DNA of 64,000 bases from JBMOMT01 sp049324835 (GCA_049324835.1 JBMOMT010000060.1:124001-188000); one strand, 5' to 3'; shown: positions 46,870-55,495, counted from the first letter of the stretch. Notes: a model not told the origin generated them from the letters alone. Program-made: numbers and translations.

Positions 46870-47826
46870 ATGAAACAGCTACGTCCCCCCAGCCCTTTGC
46901 CTGTTCTGTTGATCCTGTTGGCGGCAGCCCTGATCGTCGCCGGCTGCGCCAAATCGCCCTCAGAGAGGACCGAACAGGTTGTGCGGGAGATGGTCAGAGA
47001 GACGGTGGTCGTCGCCGGCACGCCGCAAGTGGCGGAAAAGGAAGGCGTGCCCGCGCCGACCATGCCACCCCAGGCAGGAGACGGCGTGGCTCCGCTGCCG
47101 GTGGCCTACCGCGTCAACCGTATGATCATCAAAAACGCCGAACTGCGCCTGCAAGTGACCGACACCGACCGCGCCATCGATCAGGCGACCCAGATCGCCG
47201 CCGACACTTTTGGTTACATCCTCTCTGCTCGCACCTGGTACCAGGCCGATTATAAATACGCTACTGTCACCATCGGTGTGCCGGTGGACGAGTTCGAGAA
47301 CGCCGTGCGCCGCTTGCGGGCGCTGGCCCTCAAGGTGCTGGACGAAAACGCCTCCGGCAGCGACGTCACCGACCAGTACGTCGATCTGGAGTCGCAACTG
47401 CGCAACCTGGAGGCCACTGAAGCCCGTATCCGCTCTTTCCTCGACAAGGCCACCACCGTCGAAGAGGCGTTGCTGGTCAACCAAAAGCTGGCCGACATTA
47501 CCGCTCAGATCGAACAGATCAAGGGTCAGATGAATTATCTCCAGGATCGGGCGGCCTACTCGACCATCACCGTTCACCTGGAACCGGATGTTCCCACACC
47601 CACCCCCACACCCACACCCACCCCCACACCCACGCCCACGCCAGAGGCCTGGCGTCCGGCGGAGACCTTGGGCAGCGCCACGGGTGTACTGGGTGCCATC
47701 CTGCGGATTCTGGGCGATCTGATCATCTGGGTCACGGTGGTGTTGGGGCCGTTCATTCTGCTGCTGGCCTTCATCATCTGGATTGGCGTCCGTCTGCGGC
47801 GGCGCTGGCGCAAACCAGCCGCGTAG
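46870..47826 (+). CDS. DUF4349 lipoprotein
   Basis: 318 residues. A lipoprotein signal with lipobox IVAGC is followed by the DUF4349 domain (IIKNAELRLQVTDTDRAIDQ, TVTIGVPVDEFENAVRRLRA, QYVDLESQLRNLEATEARI), a coiled-coil stretch, a strict Thr-Pro repeat linker (about residues 242-257), a C-terminal membrane helix and a basic tail. It is probably anchored at both ends across the envelope. ATG at 46870 follows AAGGAGGAG. Promoter and gene are separated by MITE copy 3. Confidence 0.88.
   Translation: MKQLRPPSPLPVLLILLAAALIVAGCAKSPSERTEQVVREMVRETVVVAGTPQVAEKEGVPAPTMPPQAGDGVAPLPVAYRVNRMIIKNAELRLQVTDTDRAIDQATQIAADTFGYILSARTWYQADYKYATVTIGVPVDEFENAVRRLRALALKVLDENASGSDVTDQYVDLESQLRNLEATEARIRSFLDKATTVEEALLVNQKLADITAQIEQIKGQMNYLQDRAAYSTITVHLEPDVPTPTPTPTPTPTPTPTPEAWRPAETLGSATGVLGAILRILGDLIIWVTVVLGPFILLLAFIIWIGVRLRRRWRKPAA
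47593..47642. repeat. low-complexity CCCACA/CCCACC repeat encoding Thr-Pro units
   Basis: Near-tandem hexamers inside the DUF4349 gene, translated as alternating Thr-Pro. Slippage could change linker length. Similar but less regular Thr-Pro linkers are encoded in the LysM and FecR genes. Confidence 0.75.
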
Positions 47827-47845
47827 CCAGGTGTATCGGATAGGA

Positions 47846-47886
47846 GACCCGCCCGCAGGTTGAGCCAACCAACCCGCGGGCGGGTC
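47846..47886. terminator. GC-rich hairpin between convergent genes
   Basis: GACCCGCCCGC (47846-47856) and GCGGGCGGGTC (47876-47886) form a perfect 11-bp stem with an inner GGTTG/CAACC pairing. No T-run follows on either strand, so termination activity is uncertain. The left arm (CCCGCCCGCAGGTTGAG) slightly resembles the MITE end. Confidence 0.5.
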
Positions 47887-47930
47887 GGGTACGCCTCACA
47901 GATGACGACTGCTCTCGATGGCCCTGTGGT

Positions 47931-49043
47931 TCACAGACCCAACATCTGGCAATAGATGGCATGCGTGGCCTGAGCCACTTGCGCCTGAGTGAAATGGGCC
48001 AGTACGCGCGCCCTTCCCCTCGCGCCCAGATCTGCCCGCAGGCCGGGCTCGGTCAACAGCCGCGCCAGACAAGATCGTAGTGCGGCGGGGTCTCCCTGGG
48101 CAAAGATCAGACCCGCATCGCCGATGACGTGTGGGATCTCGCCCGAATCGGAGCCAATCACCGGTATGCCGCAGGCCATGGCTTCTACCAGTATCCGGCC
48201 AAACTGCTCTTTCCAGTTGGGCCGGTCGATCGAAGGCAGCACCAGGACGTCCAGCGCCCGCAGGCGGGCGGGCATCTCGGAGGAGGCCACCCACGCCTCA
48301 AAGCGCACCCGATCGGCCACGCCGAGATCCGCCCCTTGCTGTTCCAGAGCCTCCTTTAGCGGTCCGCTGCCGATAAAATAGAGCTGCCAGTTGACCGCCT
48401 CGCCCAGGCCTGCCGCTGCTTGCAGCAATGTCTCCACGCCCTTTTCCCTCACCAGCCGACCAGCATAACCGATGACAAAGGCCTCTTGAGCCGGTTCAGG
48501 TTCGTTCGCCGGAGAAAAACGGTCGGGATCGACGCCGAACTGTGGGATCACCGTTACCGGGCCGATGTAACCTTTGGCTCGCAACACGGCCTCGGCCTCA
48601 CGGTTGCCTGCCAGGGCGTGGTTGGCGTGACGCAAGGTGTAGCGCTCCATCCAGCAAAAAGGGGGGGGATAGCGCCGCTTTAGATTCTGCCAGGTGAAAA
48701 AGAGCGTCCGGGCGCTGGCGCGACGCGCCAGGCGCATGGCTTGAAAAGTGGCCAGATTATAAGGCTCTTCGTCGATGTGCAGCAGGTGGGGGCGCACGCG
48801 CCGCACCAACCGACCCAGTTGCGGGTAAAAATGCAGATGAAACTGCCCATTAAGCGTAATGGGTGTTTCGATCAGGTTGTAACCCTGGGTGTGAAGGCGC
48901 TCCAGCCGCAGCACGCCCCGTTCGTCGCGCCAGGCGGGCGGCACGACGACGGTCAACTCGATGTCCGGCAGGCGGGCCAGTGCTTCCAGCTTGGTCTGGT
49001 AGGTGCCGACGACGCCGGCTTTGGAGAGCATCAGAACGCGCAA
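47931..49043 (-). CDS. family 4-like (GT-B) glycosyltransferase
   Basis: 370-residue retaining-type glycosyltransferase of the GT4 group. The N-terminal Rossmann half starts MRVLMLSKAGVVGTYQTKLE. The C-terminal half has VIPQFGVDPDRFSP, IGYAGRLVREKGVETLLQA and EQFGRILVEAMACGIPVIGS with the E-x7-E nucleotide-sugar motif. It probably adds a hexose to a lipid or polysaccharide. The start is TTG at 49043 with GGAAGG close by; no ATG gives a full N-terminus. It follows the SNF2 gene by 32 bp. Confidence 0.88.
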   Translation of the reverse strand: MRVLMLSKAGVVGTYQTKLEALARLPDIELTVVVPPAWRDERGVLRLERLHTQGYNLIETPITLNGQFHLHFYPQLGRLVRRVRPHLLHIDEEPYNLATFQAMRLARRASARTLFFTWQNLKRRYPPPFCWMERYTLRHANHALAGNREAEAVLRAKGYIGPVTVIPQFGVDPDRFSPANEPEPAQEAFVIGYAGRLVREKGVETLLQAAAGLGEAVNWQLYFIGSGPLKEALEQQGADLGVADRVRFEAWVASSEMPARLRALDVLVLPSIDRPNWKEQFGRILVEAMACGIPVIGSDSGEIPHVIGDAGLIFAQGDPAALRSCLARLLTEPGLRADLGARGRARVLAHFTQAQVAQATHAIYCQMLGL

Positions 49044-49075
49044 CAGCCTTCCTCCGTGCGGATCGGTTGACCCGA

Positions 49076-51385
49076 TCAGTCAGGCTCGACCAGCGCCGCC
49101 AGCTCTTCCGATAAGGCGGCGATGTCATCGTACGAACGGCGGGCGGCAGCCAGCAGGCCCTCCATCTCGGCGATGCGACGCCGCAGATCGGCTTCGGAGT
49201 AACTTTCCAGCCAGGCGTCGCGGATGAGCTGCTCAAAGCTGCGCGTATCGTCTATGGCTCCCAGGATCAGGTCCAACTCGCCGACCACCAGCTCGAACAG
49301 GCGGATCTTGTTGGCCAGCAAGTCCAGAACATAAGCCTCGATGGTGTTTTGCGCCACCAGGTTCAAGACCACCACTTCTTGCTCCTGGCCCAGGCGGTGC
49401 AAACGACCGATGCGCTGTTCCACTTTCATCGGGTTCCAGGGCAGATCGTAGTTGATCAGCACGCGACAGAATTGTAAATTGTGTCCCTCTGCGCCCGATT
49501 CCGTGCTGACGAGGACTCTTGTTCCTTCACGAAAGGTACGCACCGCCTCCTCTTTGGCGGCAGCATCCAGGCCACCGTGGAAGACGACCGTCTCGTGGCC
49601 GTGAGCCTCGAGTGCGGCCTGTAGCGCGCGTAGCGAGGGCAAAAACTCGGTGAAAATCACCACCTGATCTGGAAAACGCTCCAGCAGATGCAACACCGCC
49701 TGGGTTTTTCGTCCCAGTGCAATACCCTGGGCCAGGTTCAGAAACCCCGCCAGCCGGTCGCGGGATTCGTCGTTCTGGCGCGGATCGGCCACCATCTTTT
49801 CCAGGGTGGCGGCCACAGCCTGGGGGCTGCTGCACAGCTCTTTTTGCAGCGTCATCAGTGTCAGCCGCAGGTGGCGCGCCTCGGGTTGACCGGCCAGCTC
49901 GTGGCGGATAAAGCCCGTAACGCCGTCGTAAAGCGCCCTTTCCGCCGGGGTGAGCTGCAGATGGTAGATTGCCGCCTGCCGCGGTGGTAGTTGCACGCTC
50001 ACCTGGCTGCGTCGATGGCGGATCATCACCTCGGCCAGCAGGCGGCGTAGCGCCGGCGTGTTCTGCGGCGTGAGGTTGCGCTGCCGGCGCTGAGGGCGCT
50101 CGGCCTGCCGGCGGCGTGCGGTTTCCCTGGCGGCCTCACTCAGCCGCAGCCGGGCGACGAACTCGTATCGTGCGCGTCGCAGCAGGGAGGAGGTTTCCAG
50201 CAGTTCGAAATCGAACACCTCGTAGCCCTGCTGGATCAGCGCCAGAATTTCCTGGCGGGCTTGTTCTCGTCTGCCGGAAAGCGAAAGCGCTGCCAGTTGC
50301 GCCAGATCGTGGCTGCGCCGCCATCTCTTGCGCACCCAGGTGCTGCTCGTCGAGTCCCAGTATCGATCTCGCCACTCCCGCGAGCGGCCCAGGTAACTCC
50401 ACCACGGATCGCTGCGCACCGTCCGCCGTGCCGCCCGGCGGGCGCCAGGCTGCTCCAACTGGCGCCGGGCGATAAAATCGCGCCGAAAAGCGCGAGCGGT
50501 GCCCAGGTGGCCGGGTCGCAAGATGTTGATCAGGCCATAGAGTTCCATCAAATCGTTGTGCACCGGCGTAGCGGTGAGCAACAGCACATAGCGTTTGCGG
50601 ATCTGATTCACAAAGCGGTGCACCCTGGTGGCGCGATTCTTGAGCTTGTGAGCCTCATCGACGATGAGCAGGTCGTACTCGCGCGCCAGCAGGCTCGAGG
50701 CGTACTCGGCCCGCCTGGCCCGACTCAGAGAGACCAGCCAGCGCAGGCGCGTTTCGCCAGCCGGTAGTTCCAGGTGACCAGGATGGCGGACGACGGTGAA
50801 CGTCTCGCCGAACTTGGTTTGCATCTCTTCGCGCCATTGGGCCGTCAGCGAGGCAGGCACCAGGATCAGCACACTCTGGGCCAGCCCCCGTTCGATGAGC
50901 TCTTTCATGACAATGCCGGCCTCGATCGTCTTGCCCAGGCCGACCTCATCGGCCAGCAGGGCGTGACCTCGCATGTCCCGCAGGGCGCGCAACGCGGCCT
51001 GGAGCTGGTAATCGTGACGGTCGATGTGGATGTCATCCAGGCAGATGAGGCGATCAAAGCCGGTGGATAGACGCAGGCTCTCAGCTCGCAGACGTAGATC
51101 ATAGATGGCGGGAGAGTCGGAGGGCATGGTTTGTAAGCGGGCGCGCAGATCGGCTTCCGGCTCGACGATGCGAGGCAGGGGAGCCGCGTCCAGCTCATCA
51201 AAGGCTGTGGTCAGGTCAATGGCCTCAGCCAATGGACGGCCACAGCGGACGCAGGTGGCCTCTTGCAAGGGGTTGGGCCAGTCGCAAAACGGACAAGGCC
51301 GCACGGTGATGGAGCGGGCCGTGCGGCGGGTCGAGGGCGAGCCGGGCTTGAAAGAGGTGGTGAGCCACTCCAGATGTTCGCTCAT
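49076..51385 (-). CDS. SNF2/HepA-type superfamily 2 helicase with zinc ribbon and long insertion
   Basis: 769 residues. An N-terminal zinc ribbon (CPFCDWPNPLQEATCVRCG) precedes the SNF2 ATPase: DEVGLGKTIEAG, VDEAHKLKN, LLTATPVHND, then after about 130 residues RRLLAEVMIRHRRSQV, and the C-terminal lobe VLVSTESGAEGHNLQFC and QRIGRLHRLGQ. The stretch between motif III and the EVMIR block is unusually long and Arg/Trp-rich (DPWWSYLGRSREWRDRYWDS). It is expected to move along DNA or remodel protein-DNA complexes, like RapA. It lies 40 bp downstream of an exonuclease gene. Confidence 0.9.
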   Translation of the reverse strand: MSEHLEWLTTSFKPGSPSTRRTARSITVRPCPFCDWPNPLQEATCVRCGRPLAEAIDLTTAFDELDAAPLPRIVEPEADLRARLQTMPSDSPAIYDLRLRAESLRLSTGFDRLICLDDIHIDRHDYQLQAALRALRDMRGHALLADEVGLGKTIEAGIVMKELIERGLAQSVLILVPASLTAQWREEMQTKFGETFTVVRHPGHLELPAGETRLRWLVSLSRARRAEYASSLLAREYDLLIVDEAHKLKNRATRVHRFVNQIRKRYVLLLTATPVHNDLMELYGLINILRPGHLGTARAFRRDFIARRQLEQPGARRAARRTVRSDPWWSYLGRSREWRDRYWDSTSSTWVRKRWRRSHDLAQLAALSLSGRREQARQEILALIQQGYEVFDFELLETSSLLRRARYEFVARLRLSEAARETARRRQAERPQRRQRNLTPQNTPALRRLLAEVMIRHRRSQVSVQLPPRQAAIYHLQLTPAERALYDGVTGFIRHELAGQPEARHLRLTLMTLQKELCSSPQAVAATLEKMVADPRQNDESRDRLAGFLNLAQGIALGRKTQAVLHLLERFPDQVVIFTEFLPSLRALQAALEAHGHETVVFHGGLDAAAKEEAVRTFREGTRVLVSTESGAEGHNLQFCRVLINYDLPWNPMKVEQRIGRLHRLGQEQEVVVLNLVAQNTIEAYVLDLLANKIRLFELVVGELDLILGAIDDTRSFEQLIRDAWLESYSEADLRRRIAEMEGLLAAARRSYDDIAALSEELAALVEPD

Positions 51386-51425
51386 GTCTCAGGGCCGGGG
51401 ACATGCCGGCTTGGGGCCACTTGGC

Positions 51426-51959
51426 TCACCAGCGAACCGGCGCCTTTTTCAGTCGATAGGATCGATCCAGAAACTGTACAAAGCCGTTTTGCCTGCCAAA
51501 CTCGTACAGCTCTTTGGTGACCTTGACGTCCTGTTTGCAGTATTCGATGATTTTATCGATCTGGCCGCTTTTGTACCAACGCACGGCGGCCAGGCCGTCG
51601 GCAGATTTTTGTGCGCCCAGCGTGGCGCTGGCCAGGCTATCCAGACTCACCCGAAAGCCCAGCGCGCGGTGAATGTGATCCAGCATATCGATGGTGGGGA
51701 TCTGCTCGAAGGGGTGTTCGCTGTAGGCGCGCAGCACCTCGTAATCGAAACGGATCACGTTAAAGCCCACCACCAGCTCGGCCTGGCTCAGGTCGCGCAC
51801 CAGTGAGGTGACATCGGCCTCGGTGTAGACGTGGTAGGCCTGGTCGAGAGTGTTATACGTGACGCCAACGGACAGGCCCAGCTGGCGTGTGTTGTGCCGC
51901 CCGCCCACGTCATCGAAGGTTTTTTGTGTTTCCAGATCGAAAAAGAGAATAGGGTTCAT
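51426..51959 (-). CDS. RNase H-like DEDD 3'-5' exonuclease domain protein
   Basis: 177 residues with the exonuclease motifs: Exo I FFDLETQKTFDDVGG, Exo II VVGFNVIRFDYEVL and Exo III YCKQDVKVTKEL. The four acidic residues D-E-D-D are in place. There is no other domain, so it is a stand-alone nuclease likely acting on DNA or RNA 3' ends. It directly precedes the SNF2 helicase on the same strand, suggesting a joint role in repair or nucleic-acid turnover. Confidence 0.82.
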   Translation of the reverse strand: MNPILFFDLETQKTFDDVGGRHNTRQLGLSVGVTYNTLDQAYHVYTEADVTSLVRDLSQAELVVGFNVIRFDYEVLRAYSEHPFEQIPTIDMLDHIHRALGFRVSLDSLASATLGAQKSADGLAAVRWYKSGQIDKIIEYCKQDVKVTKELYEFGRQNGFVQFLDRSYRLKKAPVRW

Positions 51960-51984
51960 CAGGCTTCACCAGGGTGACATACTA

Positions 51985-53004
51985 TCAGATGGCGAGCTGG
52001 GCGTTCAGCGCGTCCAGCACCAACTGGATGGGATTGATGAGTGTCGTCGTCTCGGAACCGGCGAAAAGCAGGCCAACGATATAACCCTCGTCGTCCAACA
52101 CCGCCGATCCGGAATCGCCGCCGGCGCTCATGGCCCCGGCCATCAACTGGTCGGTAAAGGTGGCCAAACGGCTGCCATAGGCCACCTGCACGGTGACGTC
52201 GATCTGGACGATGCGGCCCGTCGTGTAGCCGGTAGTACGACCTGACTTGCGCACGGTTGTGCCCAACGTGGCCTGGCGCACGCCCTGGGGCAGCCCGATC
52301 TGCAAGATCTCTTTGCTCACCAGGTCGGCTGAAAGGGGCAGCGCCAGCGCACAATCCACCTGGTTGAGACCGTCCGATTCCTGAAAGGCCGAGAGGCGAT
52401 GCCTGGAGCCCACAGCCCTGGCAATGGCATTGAGTAACTTTTCGACGCCGGTGGCGACGCCGCACACGGCTGGAGTATCGCCAAAATCGATGGGCACGAA
52501 CTCGGCCAGTGTGGCGATCTGATCCGCCGTCGTGCCGCCGTCGTGCGGCCCAGGTTGAAGGATGGCATCACCGACCCTGGCGTCGTTCGAGTTGGCCAGC
52601 ACATGATTGTTGCTCAGGATATAGTCGCGGCTGTTTTTGGTCACCAGGCAGCCCAGCGTGCCGGCGGTAATGGCGTAATGGCCGATAGACACGCCGCCGG
52701 GGGCGGGCCGCCATTTGTCCTGAGGGCCTTGAAAAGCCCGGATCTGGCCCACCTCCACCACGTCGCTCTTGACATCCTGGGCGATGACTTTGGGGATCAG
52801 GTCCTGGGCGGTCAACTGGGCCTGGGGCACCTTTTTGGTCACGCCGACGACGACGCATGGCTCGTCGGTGACGATGCCCTGGCTCTCTTTGAAACCCACG
52901 CCGCAGGCCACCACGTTGGGTTTGCTCAGTAAAAATCTGGCATACTCTTGTCTCACGCCGCGCACCAGTTTGATAGCATCGAGCAGCGTCTGGTTCATGT
53001 ACAT
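51985..53004 (-). CDS. Nal1-like trypsin-fold serine protease
   Basis: 339 residues. An N-terminal domain of about 95 residues (NVVACGVGFKESQGIVTDEP to EVGQIRAFQGP) is followed by a chymotrypsin-fold protease: His in LSNNHVLANS (about 134), Asp in NQVDCALALP (about 217) and Ser in AGGDSGSAVLD (about 297). No signal peptide is seen, so it may act in the cytoplasm. ATG at 53004 follows GGAGGAGCC. It lies next to a small gene encoding only the N-terminal domain, probably in one message. Confidence 0.87.
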   Translation of the reverse strand: MYMNQTLLDAIKLVRGVRQEYARFLLSKPNVVACGVGFKESQGIVTDEPCVVVGVTKKVPQAQLTAQDLIPKVIAQDVKSDVVEVGQIRAFQGPQDKWRPAPGGVSIGHYAITAGTLGCLVTKNSRDYILSNNHVLANSNDARVGDAILQPGPHDGGTTADQIATLAEFVPIDFGDTPAVCGVATGVEKLLNAIARAVGSRHRLSAFQESDGLNQVDCALALPLSADLVSKEILQIGLPQGVRQATLGTTVRKSGRTTGYTTGRIVQIDVTVQVAYGSRLATFTDQLMAGAMSAGGDSGSAVLDDEGYIVGLLFAGSETTTLINPIQLVLDALNAQLAI

Positions 53005-53032
53005 GGCTCCTCCCCCCGGCGACTGGCTGGTT

Positions 53033-53296
53033 TCAGCTCAGCGCTCGAATTTCTCCCACTTCCCGCACGTCCACCGGCACCCCTTCCAGTTCGGCAGGGA
53101 TGAGATCGGCGCCTCCGATCTCGTTTTGGGGAAGTTTGTGTTTGACCGATACCACGATGGCTATCTCGTCGGTCAATTGTTGATTTTTCTCCTTGAATCC
53201 GATGCCCACACCCACGACATTTCTTTTGCCCAGTAAGGCAGCCTGGTGCCGGCTCATCACCTGTCGGATCCAGTCCAGGTCGATCTTGGAAACCAT
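53033..53296 (-). CDS. stand-alone copy of the protease N-terminal domain
   Basis: 87 residues that align along their length with residues ~20-92 of the adjacent Nal1-like protease: KRNVVGVGIGFKEKNQQLTD versus KPNVVACGVGFKESQGIVTD, both ending ADLIP...V-EVGEIRAL. There is no catalytic part. ATG at 53296 has AGGAGG six bases upstream; an ATG at 53299 is too close. It sits first in the unit, 28 bp ahead of the protease. It may be an inhibitor, chaperone or assembly partner that mimics the protease's own N-domain; this is inference. Confidence 0.82.
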   Translation of the reverse strand: MVSKIDLDWIRQVMSRHQAALLGKRNVVGVGIGFKEKNQQLTDEIAIVVSVKHKLPQNEIGGADLIPAELEGVPVDVREVGEIRALS

Positions 53297-53343
53297 CATC
53301 CACCTCCTCGCCTCCGAAGGCCAAAACCGGAGGCCCGGGCTCC

Positions 53344-53372
53344 ATTATAGCACAGATTTGACAGCCTCACAA
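53344..53372 (-). promoter_or_regulatory. promoter of the protease unit
   Basis: Minus strand: TTGTGA (53372-53367), 17-bp spacer, TGC then TATAAT (53349-53344). Overlaps the divergent CooC-like promoter. Confidence 0.65.
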
Positions 53373-53386
53373 GGCTTTGCTATACT
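53358..53386 (+). promoter_or_regulatory. promoter of the CooC-like gene
   Basis: TTGACA (53358-53363), 17-bp spacer, TGC then TATACT (53381-53386). Overlaps the divergent protease promoter by 15 bp, so the two probably compete. Confidence 0.7.
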
Positions 53387-53450
53387 TTGCCGCGCTGTGT
53401 GGCGTGACACACCGCGCCGAGTGAATCACACCTGTTGGATGGAGGGTATT

Positions 53451-54248
53451 GTGGCAATAACCATCGCGGTAGCTGGCAAGGGTGGGGTGGGCAAAACGCT
53501 CATCTCGGCTCTGCTCATCAACCATCTGGCACGCCGGCGCAATGGCCCGGTGCTGGCCATCGACGCCGATCCCAGCACCAATTTGCACCTGGCGTTGGGC
53601 GTCAAGGTCAACTTTGACCAACTGGAAACGGTCGGCGGCATCCGCGAAGAGACGGCTGTCGATGTGCAGGGCGGCAGCAACCTGGGCGGCATGAGTAAAC
53701 CCGATTATTTCGACCTGCGCATCCAGCAGGCCATCTGGGAAGAGGACGATTTTGATCTGCTGGCTATGGGTCGCCCGGAGGGGCCGGGTTGTTACTGCGC
53801 CGCCAACAACATGCTGCGTATCTCCATCGACCGGCTCTCGGCCTCTTATCGTTACCTGGTCATCGACAACGAGGCTGGGTTGGAGCACCTCAGCCGCCGC
53901 ACCACGCGTGATGTGGACGTGCTGCTCATCGTGGCCGATGCGTCTATGCGCAGCATTCTGACTGCCGGCGGCGTGGCCAGGCTGATCGACGAGTTGCGCA
54001 CCCACGTGGGGGCCAAATATCTCATCGTCAACCGTGTGCCCACAGACGAAAACGGCCAGCCCAAACTGCCGGAAGCGTTGCGTCAGGGCATCGAAGCGCA
54101 GGGCCTTCGACTGGCCGGCATGATCCCCATGGACCCTGTGGTGGCCGAGTTCGACGCGCTGGGCAAACCGGTGGGGGATATCCCCAGCACGTCACCGACT
54201 CGCCGCGCTTTTGATCGTATCCTGGCCGCGATCCCCGAGCTGAATTGA
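53451..54248 (+). CDS. CooC-like nickel/iron-sulfur enzyme maturation ATPase
   Basis: 265-residue P-loop ATPase of the MinD/CooC group. It has a deviant Walker A GKGGVGKTLIS, then IDADPSTNLHLALG, and the Cys-x-Cys metal site in GPGCYCAANN that distinguishes CooC (carbon monoxide dehydrogenase nickel insertion) from MinD. The start is GTG at 53451 with GGAGGG upstream. No CODH or acetyl-CoA synthase gene is in the window. The neighbours are redox genes (aldehyde oxidoreductase cluster), so the client enzyme is open. Confidence 0.88.
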   Translation: MAITIAVAGKGGVGKTLISALLINHLARRRNGPVLAIDADPSTNLHLALGVKVNFDQLETVGGIREETAVDVQGGSNLGGMSKPDYFDLRIQQAIWEEDDFDLLAMGRPEGPGCYCAANNMLRISIDRLSASYRYLVIDNEAGLEHLSRRTTRDVDVLLIVADASMRSILTAGGVARLIDELRTHVGAKYLIVNRVPTDENGQPKLPEALRQGIEAQGLRLAGMIPMDPVVAEFDALGKPVGDIPSTSPTRRAFDRILAAIPELN

Positions 54249-54264
54249 CCCTGGCCTATCAAAA

Positions 54265-54297
54265 AGCCAGCGGGCTTCTGTCCGCTGGCTTTTTTTG
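54265..54297. terminator. bidirectional intrinsic terminator
   Basis: AGCCAGCGG (54265-54273), 8-nt loop, CCGCTGGCT (54282-54290), with TTTTTTT on the plus strand and an A-run on the left giving a T-run for the minus strand. It lies between the convergent CooC-like and REC-GAF genes. Confidence 0.9.
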
Positions 54298-54300
54298 TTG

Positions 54301-55461
54301 TCAGGCTTGCGCCGGGGGTTTGGGTTCGAGGTTTTGGGCCAGTTGATCGGCCTCGGCAGCCAGCGCGCGCAGTTGCCTGGCCAGTTGGGCAGCCCGGCTG
54401 TGGCAGGCGTTCAGCTCGGCCTCGGTGATCCAGGGCTGTGGCGGCGCCTCTTTTGCCGGAGCGGGAGGGGCGCTGGCTGCCGGCTGATCTTCCAGCAACC
54501 GGGCCAGCTTTTCGGCGCGCTCCTGCGCCTGGCGGTAGAGACGGGCGTTCTCGATGGCCACGGCAGCATATTCGGCCAGCGTGCACAATTGGCGGCTGTG
54601 TTCCTCGGTGAATTCGGTGCGCTTGACGATGTTATCCACCGAGAGCACACCGATGACTTCTTTTATGCCTTTGATGGGCACGGCCAGCATCGACTTGGTG
54701 AGGTGGCCCGTTTTGAGTTTGTGGCGCGCATCGCCGCTGGGCGGCGGCTTGAGGATGACCGGCTTGCCGGTTTTTACCACCTGGCCGGTGAGGCTATCCT
54801 CTACCTTGAGGCGAAACCCCTTGGCGTGTTTGTCGCCATAACTCCAGGCCGAGCGCAGATAAAGCTCGCCCGTGGGTGAGTCCAGTAGCATCAAGTAACC
54901 TTCTTCGGCTTTGGAGAGATACACCGCCGCTTCCACGATGCGCGATAGCAGTTGTTCCAGGTCGAGCAGCGAGGTGACAGCTTTGCCGATGTCGAGGATG
55001 GTGCTCAATTCGGTCAGTCGACGCTCCAACACCTGTTGGGGGGCATCGGCGGGGGTAGGGCCAGGTGCAACAGGCGGTGTGGCCTTTGGCGCCTGCCGGG
55101 CCAGCGCCCGCTCCACAGCTCCTAGAATCTCTTCCACGGTGAACGGCTTGATGATATAGTCGGTGGCGCCAGCGCGAAAAGCTTCGATGGCGGTGCGCTC
55201 AGAACCGTGAAAGGTGGTGAGAATGACGGGCGTATCGTAGCCCCGTTCGCGCAACGCCTGGATCATTTCGTCGCCGTTCATCTTGGGCATCTTGCGGTCG
55301 GTGATGATCAGATCCGGTTTTTCTTCCAGCGCCCGCTGCAGGCCCTTTTCACCGTCTCTGGCGGTGATGACTTCGTAACCCTGAGGGATCAGAATGTCGC
55401 CGGCCAAAAACTGGATGTTCTCGCGCCGATCGTCTACGACGAGAATTTTTGCCCCTGCCAT
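54301..55461 (-). CDS. response regulator with REC and GAF domains
   Basis: 386 residues. The N-terminal receiver has the acidic pair DD, the phosphoryl-acceptor Asp in LIITDRKMPKMNG, a Thr in ILTTFHGSE and the Lys in YIIKPFT. The middle is a GAF domain (DIGKAVTSLLDLEQLLSRIV to AEYAAVAIENARLYRQAQE), and a Pro/Ala-rich linker leads to a short coiled C-terminus. There is no DNA-binding or enzymatic output domain, so it may act by protein contact. ATG at 55461 is preferred. It lies 34 bp after the aldehyde oxidoreductase gene. Confidence 0.9.
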   Translation of the reverse strand: MAGAKILVVDDRRENIQFLAGDILIPQGYEVITARDGEKGLQRALEEKPDLIITDRKMPKMNGDEMIQALRERGYDTPVILTTFHGSERTAIEAFRAGATDYIIKPFTVEEILGAVERALARQAPKATPPVAPGPTPADAPQQVLERRLTELSTILDIGKAVTSLLDLEQLLSRIVEAAVYLSKAEEGYLMLLDSPTGELYLRSAWSYGDKHAKGFRLKVEDSLTGQVVKTGKPVILKPPPSGDARHKLKTGHLTKSMLAVPIKGIKEVIGVLSVDNIVKRTEFTEEHSRQLCTLAEYAAVAIENARLYRQAQERAEKLARLLEDQPAASAPPAPAKEAPPQPWITEAELNACHSRAAQLARQLRALAAEADQLAQNLEPKPPAQA

Positions 55462-55495
55462 GCCACCACCCCTTTCCGAACCCGATCCTGCCATC

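Noticed and set aside
47593..47642. Short-period repeat considered as a CRISPR-like or regulatory array
   Set aside because: It is in frame and encodes a Thr-Pro linker typical of exported proteins; there are no spacers.
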